From NCBI RefSeq assembly GCF_022129445.1, contig NZ_JADQAQ010000018.1, forward strand, positions 1 to 64,000: a stretch of DNA of 64,000 nt. Direction: 5' to 3'. Shown piece after piece: positions 36,837 through 46,237 of this stretch. Source of the DNA: Photobacterium sp. Ph5 (GTDB lineage: Bacteria; Pseudomonadota; Gammaproteobacteria; Enterobacterales; Vibrionaceae). How positions within the stretch are numbered: position 1 is the first letter of the stretch; the number at the start of each line of letters is the position of its first letter. The notes beneath the pieces are model-generated. The model made no database searches and was not told where the DNA came from. It saw nothing but the letters and a program-made list of their open reading frames with translations. Position numbers and translations under genes: made by a program.

Positions 36837-38945
36837 ATGAACTTATCCAATTTACTTCTGCGTTACCCTACGTTACGAACGTTACTCAACTTTAGAACCA
36901 ATATAGCAGCGTTTAGCTTCATTACTTGCTCTGTGCCTCTGTTCCTTATGGATCATGTAACCATGGGTATTGCATTTTCATTAGGAAGTATTAGCTGTGG
37001 CTTTGCTGATACGTCAAGTGTAACAAAATACCGCATTCTTGATTTTTTAATCGCTATCCCTCTTTTCTTTCTTATTAGTTTAGGTACTGAAGCCGTTTTT
37101 CCACATTCTGTCTTATTTGTTATTAGCCTAACTGTTGTTAGTTTTACCTTATTTATGTTGGCCGTTTTAAGCCCAAGACTTGGTGCAATCGGTTTTGCCT
37201 CTATATTACTCGCTATATACGCCATGCTACTGCATTTAGATGGTAGACCTATTTGGCTCGTTCCTTTATGGTTAACGTGTGGCGCATTGTGGTACATTTT
37301 TTGGCAAGTTTTAGCTATCTATTTTCTTCCGAACCAAGAATCGAAAGACATTCTATCGGATTTATATCAAGCTATGGCTAAAAAGCTAATAACACATGAT
37401 CATGGCTTTATATTTTCGTCTGATAACAACGAATTATTTATTAAATCAGCACAATTACGGTCAAAAATTGCAGGACTGTCACACACCTTAGAAGGGCGTA
37501 TTCATCAGCAATTTACAGCAGGTGAAGATAGCGCAACACTGCAAGATATTTACCGTTTTTTAAAAGTTGCTGAACGTGTTAACGAACAAACACGTTTGCT
37601 TTATTTTATTCCTACTTCGAATCTACGACAGACTTGTCCTGAATGGTTAGACAAGATTCACCAATCGACGTTAAAGATAAGCCAATATCTCGAAAAAGTA
37701 ACTGTTGATAATGTTCATCGTCTAGACGTTCCAATTATCGACTTTGAAGAATTACGCCAATATACAATACAAGAAAATATACGAGAAGAAGCACTGGCTG
37801 CGCTTTCTTATATTAATAAACTAGATATTATCTACTTAACACTTCAGCAGTTAAGCCAACAAACCAATCAGACATTGAGCACTGGTATTATTAAACCTAT
37901 TGTTGTGTCGTGGAAATGGCAAGAGTTAGCCTCTAAGTTAACCAGTCAAATGACGTTAAAATCGAGTTATTTCCGGCATGCTCTTCGCGGAACGTTAAGT
38001 TTAGCAACAGGCTTAATCATTGTTAGATCGTTAAATTTAGACTTTGGTTTTTGGACTCTTATGACCAGCTTATTGGTATTACGTCCAAATTTATCAATGA
38101 CATGGACACGATTACTGCAACGATTAACAGGTACCATTTGTGGTTTAATTGTTGTTGGTGCTTTACTACACTTCCAAGTATCCACTGACATTCTTCCATT
38201 CATATTTTGTATCGGTGTTATACTATTTTTCCATACCTCTGCACGTCATTACGGCGTTGCGGTATTCTGCGTTACCCTATTTGTGTTCGCTGGTTTCTCT
38301 CTAAACGGGCAAGGCGATAACATTCTTCTACCTCGCCTCGACAATACTGTACTGGGTGTTTTCTTACCTTTGTTATTTGTATTTATCTTATCACCGGGTT
38401 GGAAAAAGAAATCATTCCCCACTCAACTAACAACAACGACAACAGGTTATATTGATTATCTTGTTTCTTTAAAATTATACCTAACAAATAAATCCGATTG
38501 CACCGCGATTCAGTTACAACGTCACTATCAAGATTGCGTGGTTAACGATACTAACCTATTTGATCATTGGATGGGCTATTTAGGTGAACCGCATAGAAAG
38601 TCACAAACGGGTGAGCACATTCTATTATGTAGCCGCAGCTCTAACATTATCTTACGTATATTGACTCAACTGAATGAAAACAAACAGTCATTATTATTAA
38701 ACTCAACACTTAATAGCGATCTTGATAGTGTCATTGCTTCTCTAAAAGAGTTAGATAAAACACTTAAAAAATCACATAACCACACAGAACTCTTTAAACA
38801 TATATCAAAGCAAGAAAAATTGATTTATCAATCTTTCATCTATATTGAAAATGATATATATAAACTGGATAACCATACTTTGTTGCTGTTATTAGCTAAA
38901 GAAGTAGATCTCTTTGTTACAGCAATTCAACACCAAACAAAGTAA
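36837..38945 (+). CDS. yccS: YccS-family FUSC inner-membrane protein
   Basis: A 702-residue membrane protein that follows the E. coli YccS layout: an N-terminal block of about six helices (to about 165), a cytoplasmic helical region (about 170-380), then a second block starting with S-Y-F-R-H-A-L-R-G-T-L-S-L and containing F-W-T-L-M-T-S-L-L-V-L-R-P-N. It ends in a cytoplasmic helical domain. The YccS function is not established; relatives export aromatic acids. It is the second FUSC protein of the window (the other ends at 18515) but is not closely similar. Confidence 0.85.
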   Translation: MNLSNLLLRYPTLRTLLNFRTNIAAFSFITCSVPLFLMDHVTMGIAFSLGSISCGFADTSSVTKYRILDFLIAIPLFFLISLGTEAVFPHSVLFVISLTVVSFTLFMLAVLSPRLGAIGFASILLAIYAMLLHLDGRPIWLVPLWLTCGALWYIFWQVLAIYFLPNQESKDILSDLYQAMAKKLITHDHGFIFSSDNNELFIKSAQLRSKIAGLSHTLEGRIHQQFTAGEDSATLQDIYRFLKVAERVNEQTRLLYFIPTSNLRQTCPEWLDKIHQSTLKISQYLEKVTVDNVHRLDVPIIDFEELRQYTIQENIREEALAALSYINKLDIIYLTLQQLSQQTNQTLSTGIIKPIVVSWKWQELASKLTSQMTLKSSYFRHALRGTLSLATGLIIVRSLNLDFGFWTLMTSLLVLRPNLSMTWTRLLQRLTGTICGLIVVGALLHFQVSTDILPFIFCIGVILFFHTSARHYGVAVFCVTLFVFAGFSLNGQGDNILLPRLDNTVLGVFLPLLFVFILSPGWKKKSFPTQLTTTTTGYIDYLVSLKLYLTNKSDCTAIQLQRHYQDCVVNDTNLFDHWMGYLGEPHRKSQTGEHILLCSRSSNIILRILTQLNENKQSLLLNSTLNSDLDSVIASLKELDKTLKKSHNHTELFKHISKQEKLIYQSFIYIENDIYKLDNHTLLLLLAKEVDLFVTAIQHQTK

Positions 38946-38960
38946 TTAAACAGAAATCAT

Positions 38961-39000
38961 TACAAACACTCGCATTTTATTAATGTGAGTGTTTAATTTA
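38961..39000 (+). terminator. Intrinsic terminator after yccS
   Basis: AAACACTC-g-CAT pairs with ATG-t-GAGTGTTT over a 7-nt loop, followed by AATTTAA. Confidence 0.75.
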
Positions 39001-39128
39001 ATAATACTTGCTTAAGGAGTAACGAGGCATCCCAACCTAGTTATGATAAACTTAGCATCAAGTTTTAACGCAAGTGAGTAAAGTATTCATGTAACTAATC
39101 CTACAGCACTCGCTTGTAATCATTTTAA

Positions 39129-39166
39129 GTAGCTCTGGTAGTACCCCAAGGGACACCTAGAAAAAA
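39129..39166 (+). promoter_or_regulatory. Structured leader of rbgA
   Basis: Just upstream of rbgA, CTGGT...ACCTAG-type pairing encloses CCC...GGG. A second weaker pairing lies before it (GCAAGTGAGT with ACTCGCTTGT, two wobbles). It is GC-rich compared with its surroundings and lies about 20-60 bases before the start codon. A role in translation control is only a suggestion. Confidence 0.3.
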
Positions 39167-39185
39167 TATAGAGTATATAAATCAA

Positions 39186-40142
39186 ATGAGTAGTCAAAGT
39201 ATCCAGTGGTTTCCAGGGCACATGCACAAAGCCCGCAAAGAAATTGAAGAGGCAATGCCGAAAGTTGATGTGATCATCGAAGTTTTAGATGCTCGTATCC
39301 CATTTAGTAGTGAAAACCCACTGATCAAATCGTTCCGTCAAACTAACAATGGCAAACCCGTTGTTAAAGTTTTGAACAAACGTGATTTGGCTGATCCTGA
39401 AATGACCCAGCTTTGGATTGATCATCTAGAAAAAGAACAAGGCGTAAAAGCAATTGCAATTACGACTGAAAATTTAAACGAAGTTAATCAAATCATGGAA
39501 CTATGCCGCAAGCTTGCGCCTCAGCGTGAAGAAGCAGGCAAAAAGATCCGTACTATGATCATGGGTATTCCTAACGTTGGTAAATCAACCATTATCAATG
39601 CACTTGCAGGCAGAACTGTCGCAATCACGGGAAACCAACCCGCTGTAACACGTCAACAGCAACGTATTAACCTTGATAACGGCGTACTGCTTTCTGACAC
39701 GCCGGGAATTCTATGGCCAAAAGTAGAAAATCCTCACAGTGGTTTCCGCCTTGCTGCAACGGGTGCAATTAAAGATACCGCGATGGATTATATCGACGTC
39801 GCTTTCTTCACCATTGAATACCTGATCAAAGCTTACCCTGATATGATCAAAACACGTTATAACCTTGATGATGACCTACCTGAATCTGAAATTGAACTAA
39901 TGGAAGAGATTGGGCGCAAGCGTGGTTGTTTAAAAGGTGGTGGTCGTGTTGATCTACACAAAGCCTCTGTCATTCTCATCAATGAATTGCGAAACGGTAC
40001 ACTGGGTAACATCACTCTTGAGCATCCAGATATGATCACTGAAGAGCTGATCAATGTGGCAGTAGAAGCGGAACGCAAAGCAGAACAAAAGATCAAAAAG
40101 AAAGAAGAACGACGTAAGCGCTACCTAAAAAATAAGCGTTAA
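39186..40142 (+). CDS. rbgA: Ribosome biogenesis GTPase RbgA/YlqF
   Basis: A 318-residue circularly permuted GTPase that assists late 50S subunit assembly. The motif order is permuted as expected: N-K-R-D (G4) near 62, then GIPNVGKST (G1) near 127, and DTPG (G3) near 173. The N-terminal WFPGHMHKA is diagnostic, and a C-terminal RNA-binding helical domain follows, ending in a very basic Lys/Arg tail. The ribosome site is weak; ATG 39186 matches the family start. Confidence 0.94.
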   Translation: MSSQSIQWFPGHMHKARKEIEEAMPKVDVIIEVLDARIPFSSENPLIKSFRQTNNGKPVVKVLNKRDLADPEMTQLWIDHLEKEQGVKAIAITTENLNEVNQIMELCRKLAPQREEAGKKIRTMIMGIPNVGKSTIINALAGRTVAITGNQPAVTRQQQRINLDNGVLLSDTPGILWPKVENPHSGFRLAATGAIKDTAMDYIDVAFFTIEYLIKAYPDMIKTRYNLDDDLPESEIELMEEIGRKRGCLKGGGRVDLHKASVILINELRNGTLGNITLEHPDMITEELINVAVEAERKAEQKIKKKEERRKRYLKNKR

Positions 40143-40161
40143 TCGATTTCAAAATATAACT

Positions 40162-40207
40162 AGCCATCGTCCAAGAGTGCCATATTACTATTGGAAGGTG
40201 GCTTTTT
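40162..40207 (+). terminator. Intrinsic terminator after rbgA
   Basis: AGCCATC-g-TCCAA pairs with TTGGA-a-GGTGGCT (one mismatch, one wobble) and is followed by TTTTT. Confidence 0.85.
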
Positions 40208-40678
40208 AGTATATGTAATCCAAACTCTTCATTAGAAAACAATTTTTTTTATATTATTTTGATGGAAATTAGCTTTCATTTGCCATTTTTTTATATATAG
40301 CAACAATTACAACACTAACGATTATTTGAATTACCTCCCTACTCCACATCAATAGAATCAGCTCTAATCCTTTCAAAACAAATATATTAATAAGAAAAAG
40401 TGTGATTTTGTGCTCATTTTAATTATCACTACTCTAACGATTATTTTTTGGTATTATTCATTATAATGAAACGACCCATTTCGCATTAGTTTTTCTCATT
40501 TTACTAATATTAGGTTAGCGTCAATAATCGCCGCGTTTTCGAATAAAACACTTTTTTAAACAGCTCTGTCTTGTTATCTCCAGTGATCATTCCTTGATTT
40601 CTGGTTTTTCGTATTCTAAGCGTATTTACCTTAAATAAAGACAGATTATTTCAAACATTTCACTTGGAGACCAAGGTA
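40208..40678. other. AT-rich promoter region of MFS gene
   Basis: About 470 bases without a gene. It contains a perfect 14-bp palindrome, TTCATTATAATGAA (40458-40471), about 208 bases before the MFS start, which could bind a regulator. Confidence 0.45.
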
Positions 40679-41839
40679 GTGCAAGACATCACTACTTGTC
40701 GCAAAAGCGGCGGCATTTTCGTGCCTGTTGCTGGACTAACTGTATTCGCTATCGCATCAGGCTACCTAATGAGCTTGGTCCCGTTATCATTAGCAAATTT
40801 TAAAATCGATAGCAGTTATGCGAGTTGGTTAGCAAGCATCTATTACATTGGCCTTCTTATCGGCTCAATGATGATCGAGCCAATAATTGCGAAGATTGGT
40901 CACCGTGTGGCTTTTATTACTTTTTTAGGTTTGCTAGCAGCAACTGTTGCGATTTTGCCCATGTTTCCAAATAAGGAAGTATGGCTATTTGCACGCCTAA
41001 TTGCCGGTATGGCGGTTGCGGGTATTTTCGTTGTTGTTGAATCATGGCTACTTATTGGTGATAACGCGAAAGAGCGAGCAAAACGTCTTGGTTTTTACAT
41101 GACCTCGCTCTATGGCGGTACTACTGTTGGTCAATTAGCTGTCGGTATGTTTGGTGTTAAAGGCTTTATTCCTTTTATCGTTATTCTAGTACTGTTGTTA
41201 ATCGCTATTTTACCACCTCTGTTTATAAAACAAGGTCAACCGAGCAGTGATTCACATCAAGTCTTATCAATAAAGCAAATTGCACGTTTGAGTAAGCCTG
41301 CGATTATTGGTTGTATGACTTCAGGTGTTGTAATGGGCAGCATCTACGGTTTAATGCCTTTAGCATTAAAACAAAGTTCTCTAACAACAGATCAAGTCGG
41401 CGTGTTGATGGCTGCAACTATTCTTGGTGGTATGGTTATTCAACCTGTAATTAGCAAACTTTCAATTAAAATGAGCAAAACATTATTGCTTGCTTTAATG
41501 TCGTTGCTTGGTGTTTTTGCTATGGGTATTACTTACCTATCATCTGACTATGTGGTTCTGATCACTGCATTAACGCTGTTAGGCATGTCAGCTTTTGCGC
41601 TTTACCCTATTGCAATTACATTAGCGTGCGACAACCTGGATTCATCATATATTGTTGCCGCAACACAAGTTATGCTTTTTAGTTACAGCATCGGTTCAGC
41701 ACTTGGTCCAATTGGCGCTAACAGTTTTATGGCAGAGCAAAATGGGATAATGGATTTCTTCTTCATTGTTCTACTTGCAACGGCAATTTACATGCTTGTA
41801 GCAAGTTTACATCGCAAGCCTCAAGTTCTGGCGAGTTAA
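40679..41839 (+). CDS. MFS transporter (YcaD-like)
   Basis: A 386-residue major-facilitator protein with 12 predicted helices. The loop 2-3 region (IAKIGHRVAF) and the helix 4-5 pattern (ARLIAGMAVAGIFVVVESWLL) resemble the YcaD/UMF branch of MFS. The substrate is unknown. The frame opens with a TTG at 40664, but GGAG (40666-40669) is correctly placed for GTG 40679, giving Met-Gln-Asp as the N-terminus. Single gene. Confidence 0.84.
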   Translation: MQDITTCRKSGGIFVPVAGLTVFAIASGYLMSLVPLSLANFKIDSSYASWLASIYYIGLLIGSMMIEPIIAKIGHRVAFITFLGLLAATVAILPMFPNKEVWLFARLIAGMAVAGIFVVVESWLLIGDNAKERAKRLGFYMTSLYGGTTVGQLAVGMFGVKGFIPFIVILVLLLIAILPPLFIKQGQPSSDSHQVLSIKQIARLSKPAIIGCMTSGVVMGSIYGLMPLALKQSSLTTDQVGVLMAATILGGMVIQPVISKLSIKMSKTLLLALMSLLGVFAMGITYLSSDYVVLITALTLLGMSAFALYPIAITLACDNLDSSYIVAATQVMLFSYSIGSALGPIGANSFMAEQNGIMDFFFIVLLATAIYMLVASLHRKPQVLAS

Positions 41840-41842
41840 AAG

Positions 41843-41877
41843 AAAAGCGCGGTACTCTTAACCAGTATCGCGCTTTT
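41843..41877. terminator. Bidirectional terminator
   Basis: AAAAGCGCG-g-TACT pairs with AGTA-t-CGCGCTTTT over a 7-nt loop. It serves the convergent MFS and ROK-kinase genes. Confidence 0.88.
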
Positions 41878-41898
41878 AGCTTTTAGGACATCTCTTGT

Positions 41899-42813
41899 TT
41901 AGCTAATGTTCTTTACTAAAGCCGCGGCGCCATACACACCAGCGCTATCCCCTAGCTCTGGTTTTACAATTAGGGTATTAAGCTCTTGATTAAACAAGTG
42001 TGGTAAAATTTGTGTTTCTATATCTTGATATAAGGCTTCAATATTACCGACACCACCACCTATCACTATGATATCAGGATCAAGTACGTTAATAATTCGT
42101 GCTACCGCTAAACCAAAGTACTCACGTAAGCGCGTTATTGTTTTCAATGCGTCCTGGTTGTTCTGCTTAGCTTGTTCGACGATATCAGGTAAAGATAACG
42201 CTTTCGATGATAGTTCGTAATAATAACGTTCTAATCCTTTTCCAGAAATAACCGTTTCCACACAACCTTGCTTACCGCAATAACACTCTGCGCCATCAGG
42301 TTCAAGTACGTTATGCCCCCACTCACCAGCAATACCGTGGCAACCATATAAACATTTTCCGTCAACAACAATGCCAGAACCAACCCCTGTTCCCATTATG
42401 ATTCCGAACACAATTTGTGCATTGGGTTTTAGTCGTTTCACAGCACCAAAGTGGGTTTCTGCTAAAGCAAAGCAATTGGCGTCATTAGCGATCACTGCTT
42501 TAATATTCAGTTTTTCATTAAGATCTTTATCAAGAGGCTGACCATTTAATGTCGTCGTATTGCAGTTTTTCATTACGCCATGTACCGGATCAAGCGTACC
42601 AGGTGTTCCAAAACCCACTGCTTTCGGATAATGTCCTAATTGCTTTGCACAGCGATCAATCAATATTTTTATTTGCTCTAGAATATGGTTGTAACCTTTC
42701 GCACTTTCTGTCGCAATACGTTCACGAATAATAGATTGTTCAGTTTCGCGATCTATCACGATACATTCGATTTTCGTACCGCCTAAATCTATACCCCAGT
42801 AATAACGATCCAT
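41899..42813 (-). CDS. mak: ROK-family sugar kinase (fructokinase Mak-like)
   Basis: A 304-residue sugar kinase. ATP-binding D-L-G-G-T-K near 10, catalytic N-D-A-N-C near 110, the ROK zinc site (GEWGHNVL followed by CYCGKQGCVET), and a second ATP region (VIGGG). Asn/Leu-rich TLNGQPLDKDL matches E. coli Mak (YajF) closely, which phosphorylates fructose and mannose; NagK-type N-acetylglucosamine kinase is the alternative. It is a single gene with its own terminator. Confidence 0.87.
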   Translation of the reverse strand: MDRYYWGIDLGGTKIECIVIDRETEQSIIRERIATESAKGYNHILEQIKILIDRCAKQLGHYPKAVGFGTPGTLDPVHGVMKNCNTTTLNGQPLDKDLNEKLNIKAVIANDANCFALAETHFGAVKRLKPNAQIVFGIIMGTGVGSGIVVDGKCLYGCHGIAGEWGHNVLEPDGAECYCGKQGCVETVISGKGLERYYYELSSKALSLPDIVEQAKQNNQDALKTITRLREYFGLAVARIINVLDPDIIVIGGGVGNIEALYQDIETQILPHLFNQELNTLIVKPELGDSAGVYGAAALVKNIS

Positions 42814-43102
42814 ATGACTCTCCCAATAGATTTACTGCGAGTATAACGAGTAATAATCTCACTTCTCAGCGTTTACTCACTATTTAAACAATTAATAGTT
42901 AAGCCTGAATCGAAAGACGTAGTATGTCAGTCATATAAGCAGGCTTTACTTACTATGTTATCAGTTAGAATAAAGGTCACTTTGTTAAACAATCAGCTCG
43001 CGCTACATTTCGTTGCACTTTTTATCTTGCAGCAAACGAGAAGTGACCTAAAGTGGCAGGTATTTATAATACCTACGCAATCTGCGTCAATCAGTGAAGC
43101 AT

Positions 43103-44197
43103 ATGATGAAAAAATTTCGGCCTCATATCGATATTCCTCTGCTGATATCGATTTTAATTTTAATCACATTTAGCTCTCTTAGTGTATGGAGTGCCGGTAG
43201 TTTTAGTCTTCCTATTATTGAACGTCATTTAATACGTGCGGCTATTGCAATAGTGGCTTTATTGTTCATGTCTTCTATCTCACCAGCAGCTTATGAACGA
43301 AGTGCTCCGTACTTGTTTTTTATTACTGTTATTTTACTTGTTGGTGTGTTTGTTCTTGGTGATAGTACCAATGGCTCACAACGCTGGTTAGCATTAGGAC
43401 CAATACGTTTTCAACCATCAGAAATTGTAAAAATAGCAGTCCCAATCATGATGGCTTGGATCCTTGTCAGTGATGCGGGTCGACCTAGTATTAAAAAGAT
43501 CATGATTTGTTTGATAGTAACCGCGATTCCAGCTGGATTGATTTTTATTCAGCCTGATCTCGATGGTGCTATCTTCACTGTAATGTACGCTCTATTTGTT
43601 CTATATTTTGCGGGTATGTCATGGAAGTTAATTTCATCTGTGATAGCCATTATTGGTGTCAGTCTTCCATTAGCGTGGTATTTCGTGATGGAGACCTACC
43701 AGAAAAAACGTATTCTTCAATTTTTAAATCCTGAATCAGATCCATTAGGCTCTGGTTATCAAATTATTCAATCCAAAATTGCGATTGGATCGGGTGGTAT
43801 ATCAGGCAAAGGTTGGATGGATGCAACACAAGGTCACCTTGGTTTCATTCCAGAGAGCCATACTGACTTTATTTTCTCAACATTTGCAGAAGAATGGGGA
43901 TACATTGGTAGTTTTACTATTTTAGCAATCTATACGTTTATGACTTTTAGAGTGTTATGGCTGGCGAATCAGTCAGAATCAACCTTCGCACGATTAGTCA
44001 GTGGCTCGTTTGCTTTAAGTTTCTTTCTTTATAGCTTTATTAATATTGGTATGGTGAGCGGTGTATTACCGGTTATGGGAAGCCCATTGCCTTTCTTTAG
44101 CTATGGTGGTTCAGCAATTATTACTCAAGGTGCTATTTTCGGTATTATTATGGCGCTTTGTTTAAGAAAAAAATCTATTTGCGCACCTAACACCTAA
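43103..44197 (+). CDS. rodA: RodA-type SEDS peptidoglycan polymerase
   Basis: A 364-residue SEDS protein with 10 predicted helices. The conserved R-F-Q-P-S-E-I-V-K near 110, Q-P-D-L-D near 155, and S-H-T-D-F-I-F-S-T-F-A-E-E-W-G near 255 include the Glu and Asp positions needed for glycan polymerisation. The C-terminal P-F-F-S-Y-G-G-S-A motif is typical of RodA. Unlike the usual mrdA-mrdB operon, no PBP2 (mrdA) gene is adjacent. The frame starts at GTG 43094; ATG 43103 or 43106 is more likely. Confidence 0.88.
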   Translation: MMKKFRPHIDIPLLISILILITFSSLSVWSAGSFSLPIIERHLIRAAIAIVALLFMSSISPAAYERSAPYLFFITVILLVGVFVLGDSTNGSQRWLALGPIRFQPSEIVKIAVPIMMAWILVSDAGRPSIKKIMICLIVTAIPAGLIFIQPDLDGAIFTVMYALFVLYFAGMSWKLISSVIAIIGVSLPLAWYFVMETYQKKRILQFLNPESDPLGSGYQIIQSKIAIGSGGISGKGWMDATQGHLGFIPESHTDFIFSTFAEEWGYIGSFTILAIYTFMTFRVLWLANQSESTFARLVSGSFALSFFLYSFINIGMVSGVLPVMGSPLPFFSYGGSAIITQGAIFGIIMALCLRKKSICAPNT

Positions 44198-44207
44198 TAG
44201 ATAGAAT

Positions 44208-44237
44208 CAAAAAAAGCGCCTTTCGGCGCTTTTTTTA
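44208..44237. terminator. Bidirectional terminator, GCGCC/GGCGC type
   Basis: A-run, GCGCC, TTTC loop, GGCGC, T-run. It separates the convergent rodA and ompA-like genes. The core is identical to the terminator at 46194. Confidence 0.95.
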
Positions 44238-44238
44238 T

Positions 44239-45282
44239 TTATAGGTTATTTTCCATTGCGCAGCAATCTGGACGCTCAGCGGCATCTTCTGTGGCAATCT
44301 TTAATGCTGGTGAGTAAATCTCTACACGACGATTTTCTGCTCGACCTTTAGCGGTATCATTAGTAGCGATTGGATTTGCTTCACCCATCCCTTTCGCTGT
44401 AATTTGGCTAGCGTCAGCAACATATTGAGAAAGTAAATCAGCTACATTTTTAGCACGCTTTTCAGATAATTTCTGATTATAAGCAGCACTACCAGTATTT
44501 GATGTATAACCAGTCACTTCAGCTGTTGCACTAGGGTAACGTGTTAAACGTTGAATCATTGGTTGAAGGTGTTGCTTATCTTCTTCCGTTAAATGCTTAC
44601 CATCAACACCATAAGCAATCGTAACTGTTGAAGGCTCTACTGTTACTGTTGCTGCTTGAACTGGCGGTGCTGTATCAACAACTGGTGCAACAACGGCAGG
44701 CGCAGCTCCCCAACTATATACAAGGCTCAAACCATAGAACTGTGTATCAAAATTATAAGCTAAATTCGTGTCACGAGGCTTAGACTGAATATCGTGGTAA
44801 AGCTGATACTCTAAGCGGGTAGATAAATGGTTAGTCAATTTATACTCAACACCCACACCAGCAGTACCTAGTAAATGATCATCAAGATCTTTAAGGCCAT
44901 AACCATGGAAATCAGCTAGCATGTAACTGCCACCTAACTTACCAAACACGCCCCATTGATCATTCAGGTTCCATGTCATTTTAGCAGCAAGATCAATAGC
45001 ATGTTGCTTAATCTTATTGTTTTCAAACTTAGCTTCGCCTAACCATGTATAACCCGTTTCAACCGCAAACCAAGGTGTAAAGTTGTAACCTGCAAATACA
45101 CCAGCCGCGATATCATCTTTGTTAAGATTAATGCCTGTTATATCTTGATAGTTCTGTTGAAAATTTGAATAGTGAGCACCACCTAGTCGTGCACCAACAT
45201 AAAAAGGATTAACAGTAGCAGCAGATACAGCGGTTGATACAACTAATGCAAGCGGTAGTAATGCAATATATTTTTTAGACAT
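44239..45282 (-). CDS. OmpA-family outer-membrane protein (paralogue 1)
   Basis: A 347-residue OmpA-like protein: signal peptide about 1-21 (AVSA|AT), an eight-stranded barrel to about 195, a Pro/Val/Ala-rich linker (about 197-215), and a C-terminal OmpA peptidoglycan-binding domain (about 215-330) with N-Q-K-L-S-E-K-R-A and A-E-N-R-R-V-E. It closely resembles the next OmpA at 46238, with a more divergent C-terminus including an unusual C-C near the end (PDCCAME). Paralogue 1 is less strongly codon-biased. Confidence 0.92.
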   Translation of the reverse strand: MSKKYIALLPLALVVSTAVSAATVNPFYVGARLGGAHYSNFQQNYQDITGINLNKDDIAAGVFAGYNFTPWFAVETGYTWLGEAKFENNKIKQHAIDLAAKMTWNLNDQWGVFGKLGGSYMLADFHGYGLKDLDDHLLGTAGVGVEYKLTNHLSTRLEYQLYHDIQSKPRDTNLAYNFDTQFYGLSLVYSWGAAPAVVAPVVDTAPPVQAATVTVEPSTVTIAYGVDGKHLTEEDKQHLQPMIQRLTRYPSATAEVTGYTSNTGSAAYNQKLSEKRAKNVADLLSQYVADASQITAKGMGEANPIATNDTAKGRAENRRVEIYSPALKIATEDAAERPDCCAMENNL

Positions 45283-45450
45283 GTGAAATTCTTATTATTG
45301 TTCAATTATTACTCAAACATTCCATTTAAGGATAAATGTTTTCCGATGAGAATAATATTCCATATTTATAATTTCAACTAGGTTATTCATAGATAAATTA
45401 GTTCATAAAGATAATTTTAATATTCTTTACTCAATACAAAAAAAATAAGG

Positions 45451-45687
45451 TTAATAAATAGTAATCGCAATACCTATTTCATTAGCAAGTTGTTGCAATT
45501 GTTCATTCGAATCTAACTTTATAGACCAATTAATACCGCTACCAACAGCACTAACAACATTGGCGCCAGCAATAAGTGTTAGCTCATCAACTTGTGCTTG
45601 AAGATTAATTCTGCAATTACCATCAATTCTCACAACTACTTCTTGTTGAGTCGCGATAATTCGACCTTGTTCAAAATTTATTATCAT
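45451..45687 (-). CDS. DUF3389 family protein
   Basis: A 78-residue Vibrionaceae-type DUF3389 protein: N-terminal I-I-N-F-E-Q-G-R-I-I-A, central LQAQVDELTLIAGANVV, and W-S-I-K-L-D. The fold and function are unknown. It is 7 bases downstream of menI on the same strand and so very likely cotranscribed. Confidence 0.85.
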   Translation of the reverse strand: MIINFEQGRIIATQQEVVVRIDGNCRINLQAQVDELTLIAGANVVSAVGSGINWSIKLDSNEQLQQLANEIGIAITIY

Positions 45688-45694
45688 CGTTATC

Positions 45695-46123
45695 TTATTT
45701 CTTCTTATTATTAATGACAGACATTGTTAATCGACTCGTACAAATTAAGCGCTGTCTTTCGTCTTTAATTTCAATTTGCCAAACTTGTGTTGTTGCGCCT
45801 AAATGAAGGGCACTAGCACGACCCATTACAACTCCCTCCCTTATCGCACGAATATGATTTGCGTTAATATCCAACCCAACACAATATTTATCGTCACCAA
45901 CACACAAATTTGCAGCTAATGACCCCAACGTTTCAGCCAAAACGACTGAAGCACCACCGTGTAGCATACCTAATGGCTGATGTGTTCTGTGATCAACAGG
46001 CATTGTTGCAGATAATGAAACTTCGTCAAAAGCTGAATAGGTAATACCTAAATGTTGAATCAATGTATTTTCTGATGTTTTATTAAGGCTTGTTAAGTTA
46101 AATTCTTTTTTCCAAATAGTCAT
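45695..46123 (-). CDS. menI: Hotdog-fold acyl-CoA thioesterase (MenI/YdiI-like)
   Basis: A 142-residue hotdog thioesterase: L-H-G-G-A-S near 60 with the catalytic E-T-L-G-S-L-A, MPVDHRTHQPLG, and the C-terminal Q-V-W-Q-I-E-I. It follows E. coli YdiI (MenI) end to end; MenI hydrolyses DHNA-CoA in menaquinone synthesis, though other YdiI-type enzymes act on varied acyl-CoAs. The frame runs to 46168, but ATG 46123 matches the family start and has a GAGAG site. Confidence 0.9.
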   Translation of the reverse strand: MTIWKKEFNLTSLNKTSENTLIQHLGITYSAFDEVSLSATMPVDHRTHQPLGMLHGGASVVLAETLGSLAANLCVGDDKYCVGLDINANHIRAIREGVVMGRASALHLGATTQVWQIEIKDERQRLICTSRLTMSVINNKKK

Positions 46124-46193
46124 ATCACTCTCATACCATGAACCTACTGCAAAATAACAGTTTAACATTCATTTCAACTTTTATTGCAGACAT

Positions 46194-46219
46194 AAAAAAA
46201 GCGCCTTTCGGCGCTTTTT
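46194..46219 (-). terminator. Terminator of the major OmpA gene
   Basis: GCGCC-TTTC-GGCGC with A- and T-runs; same core as the one at 44208. Followed on the minus strand by a T-run. Confidence 0.93.
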
Positions 46220-46237
46220 ATAACTCAAAAGAGTTAA

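Noticed and set aside
45341-45362. Fur-like GAGAATAATATTC before OmpA paralogue 1
   Set aside because: The right half-site matches the 7-1-7 Fur pattern at only about four of seven positions.
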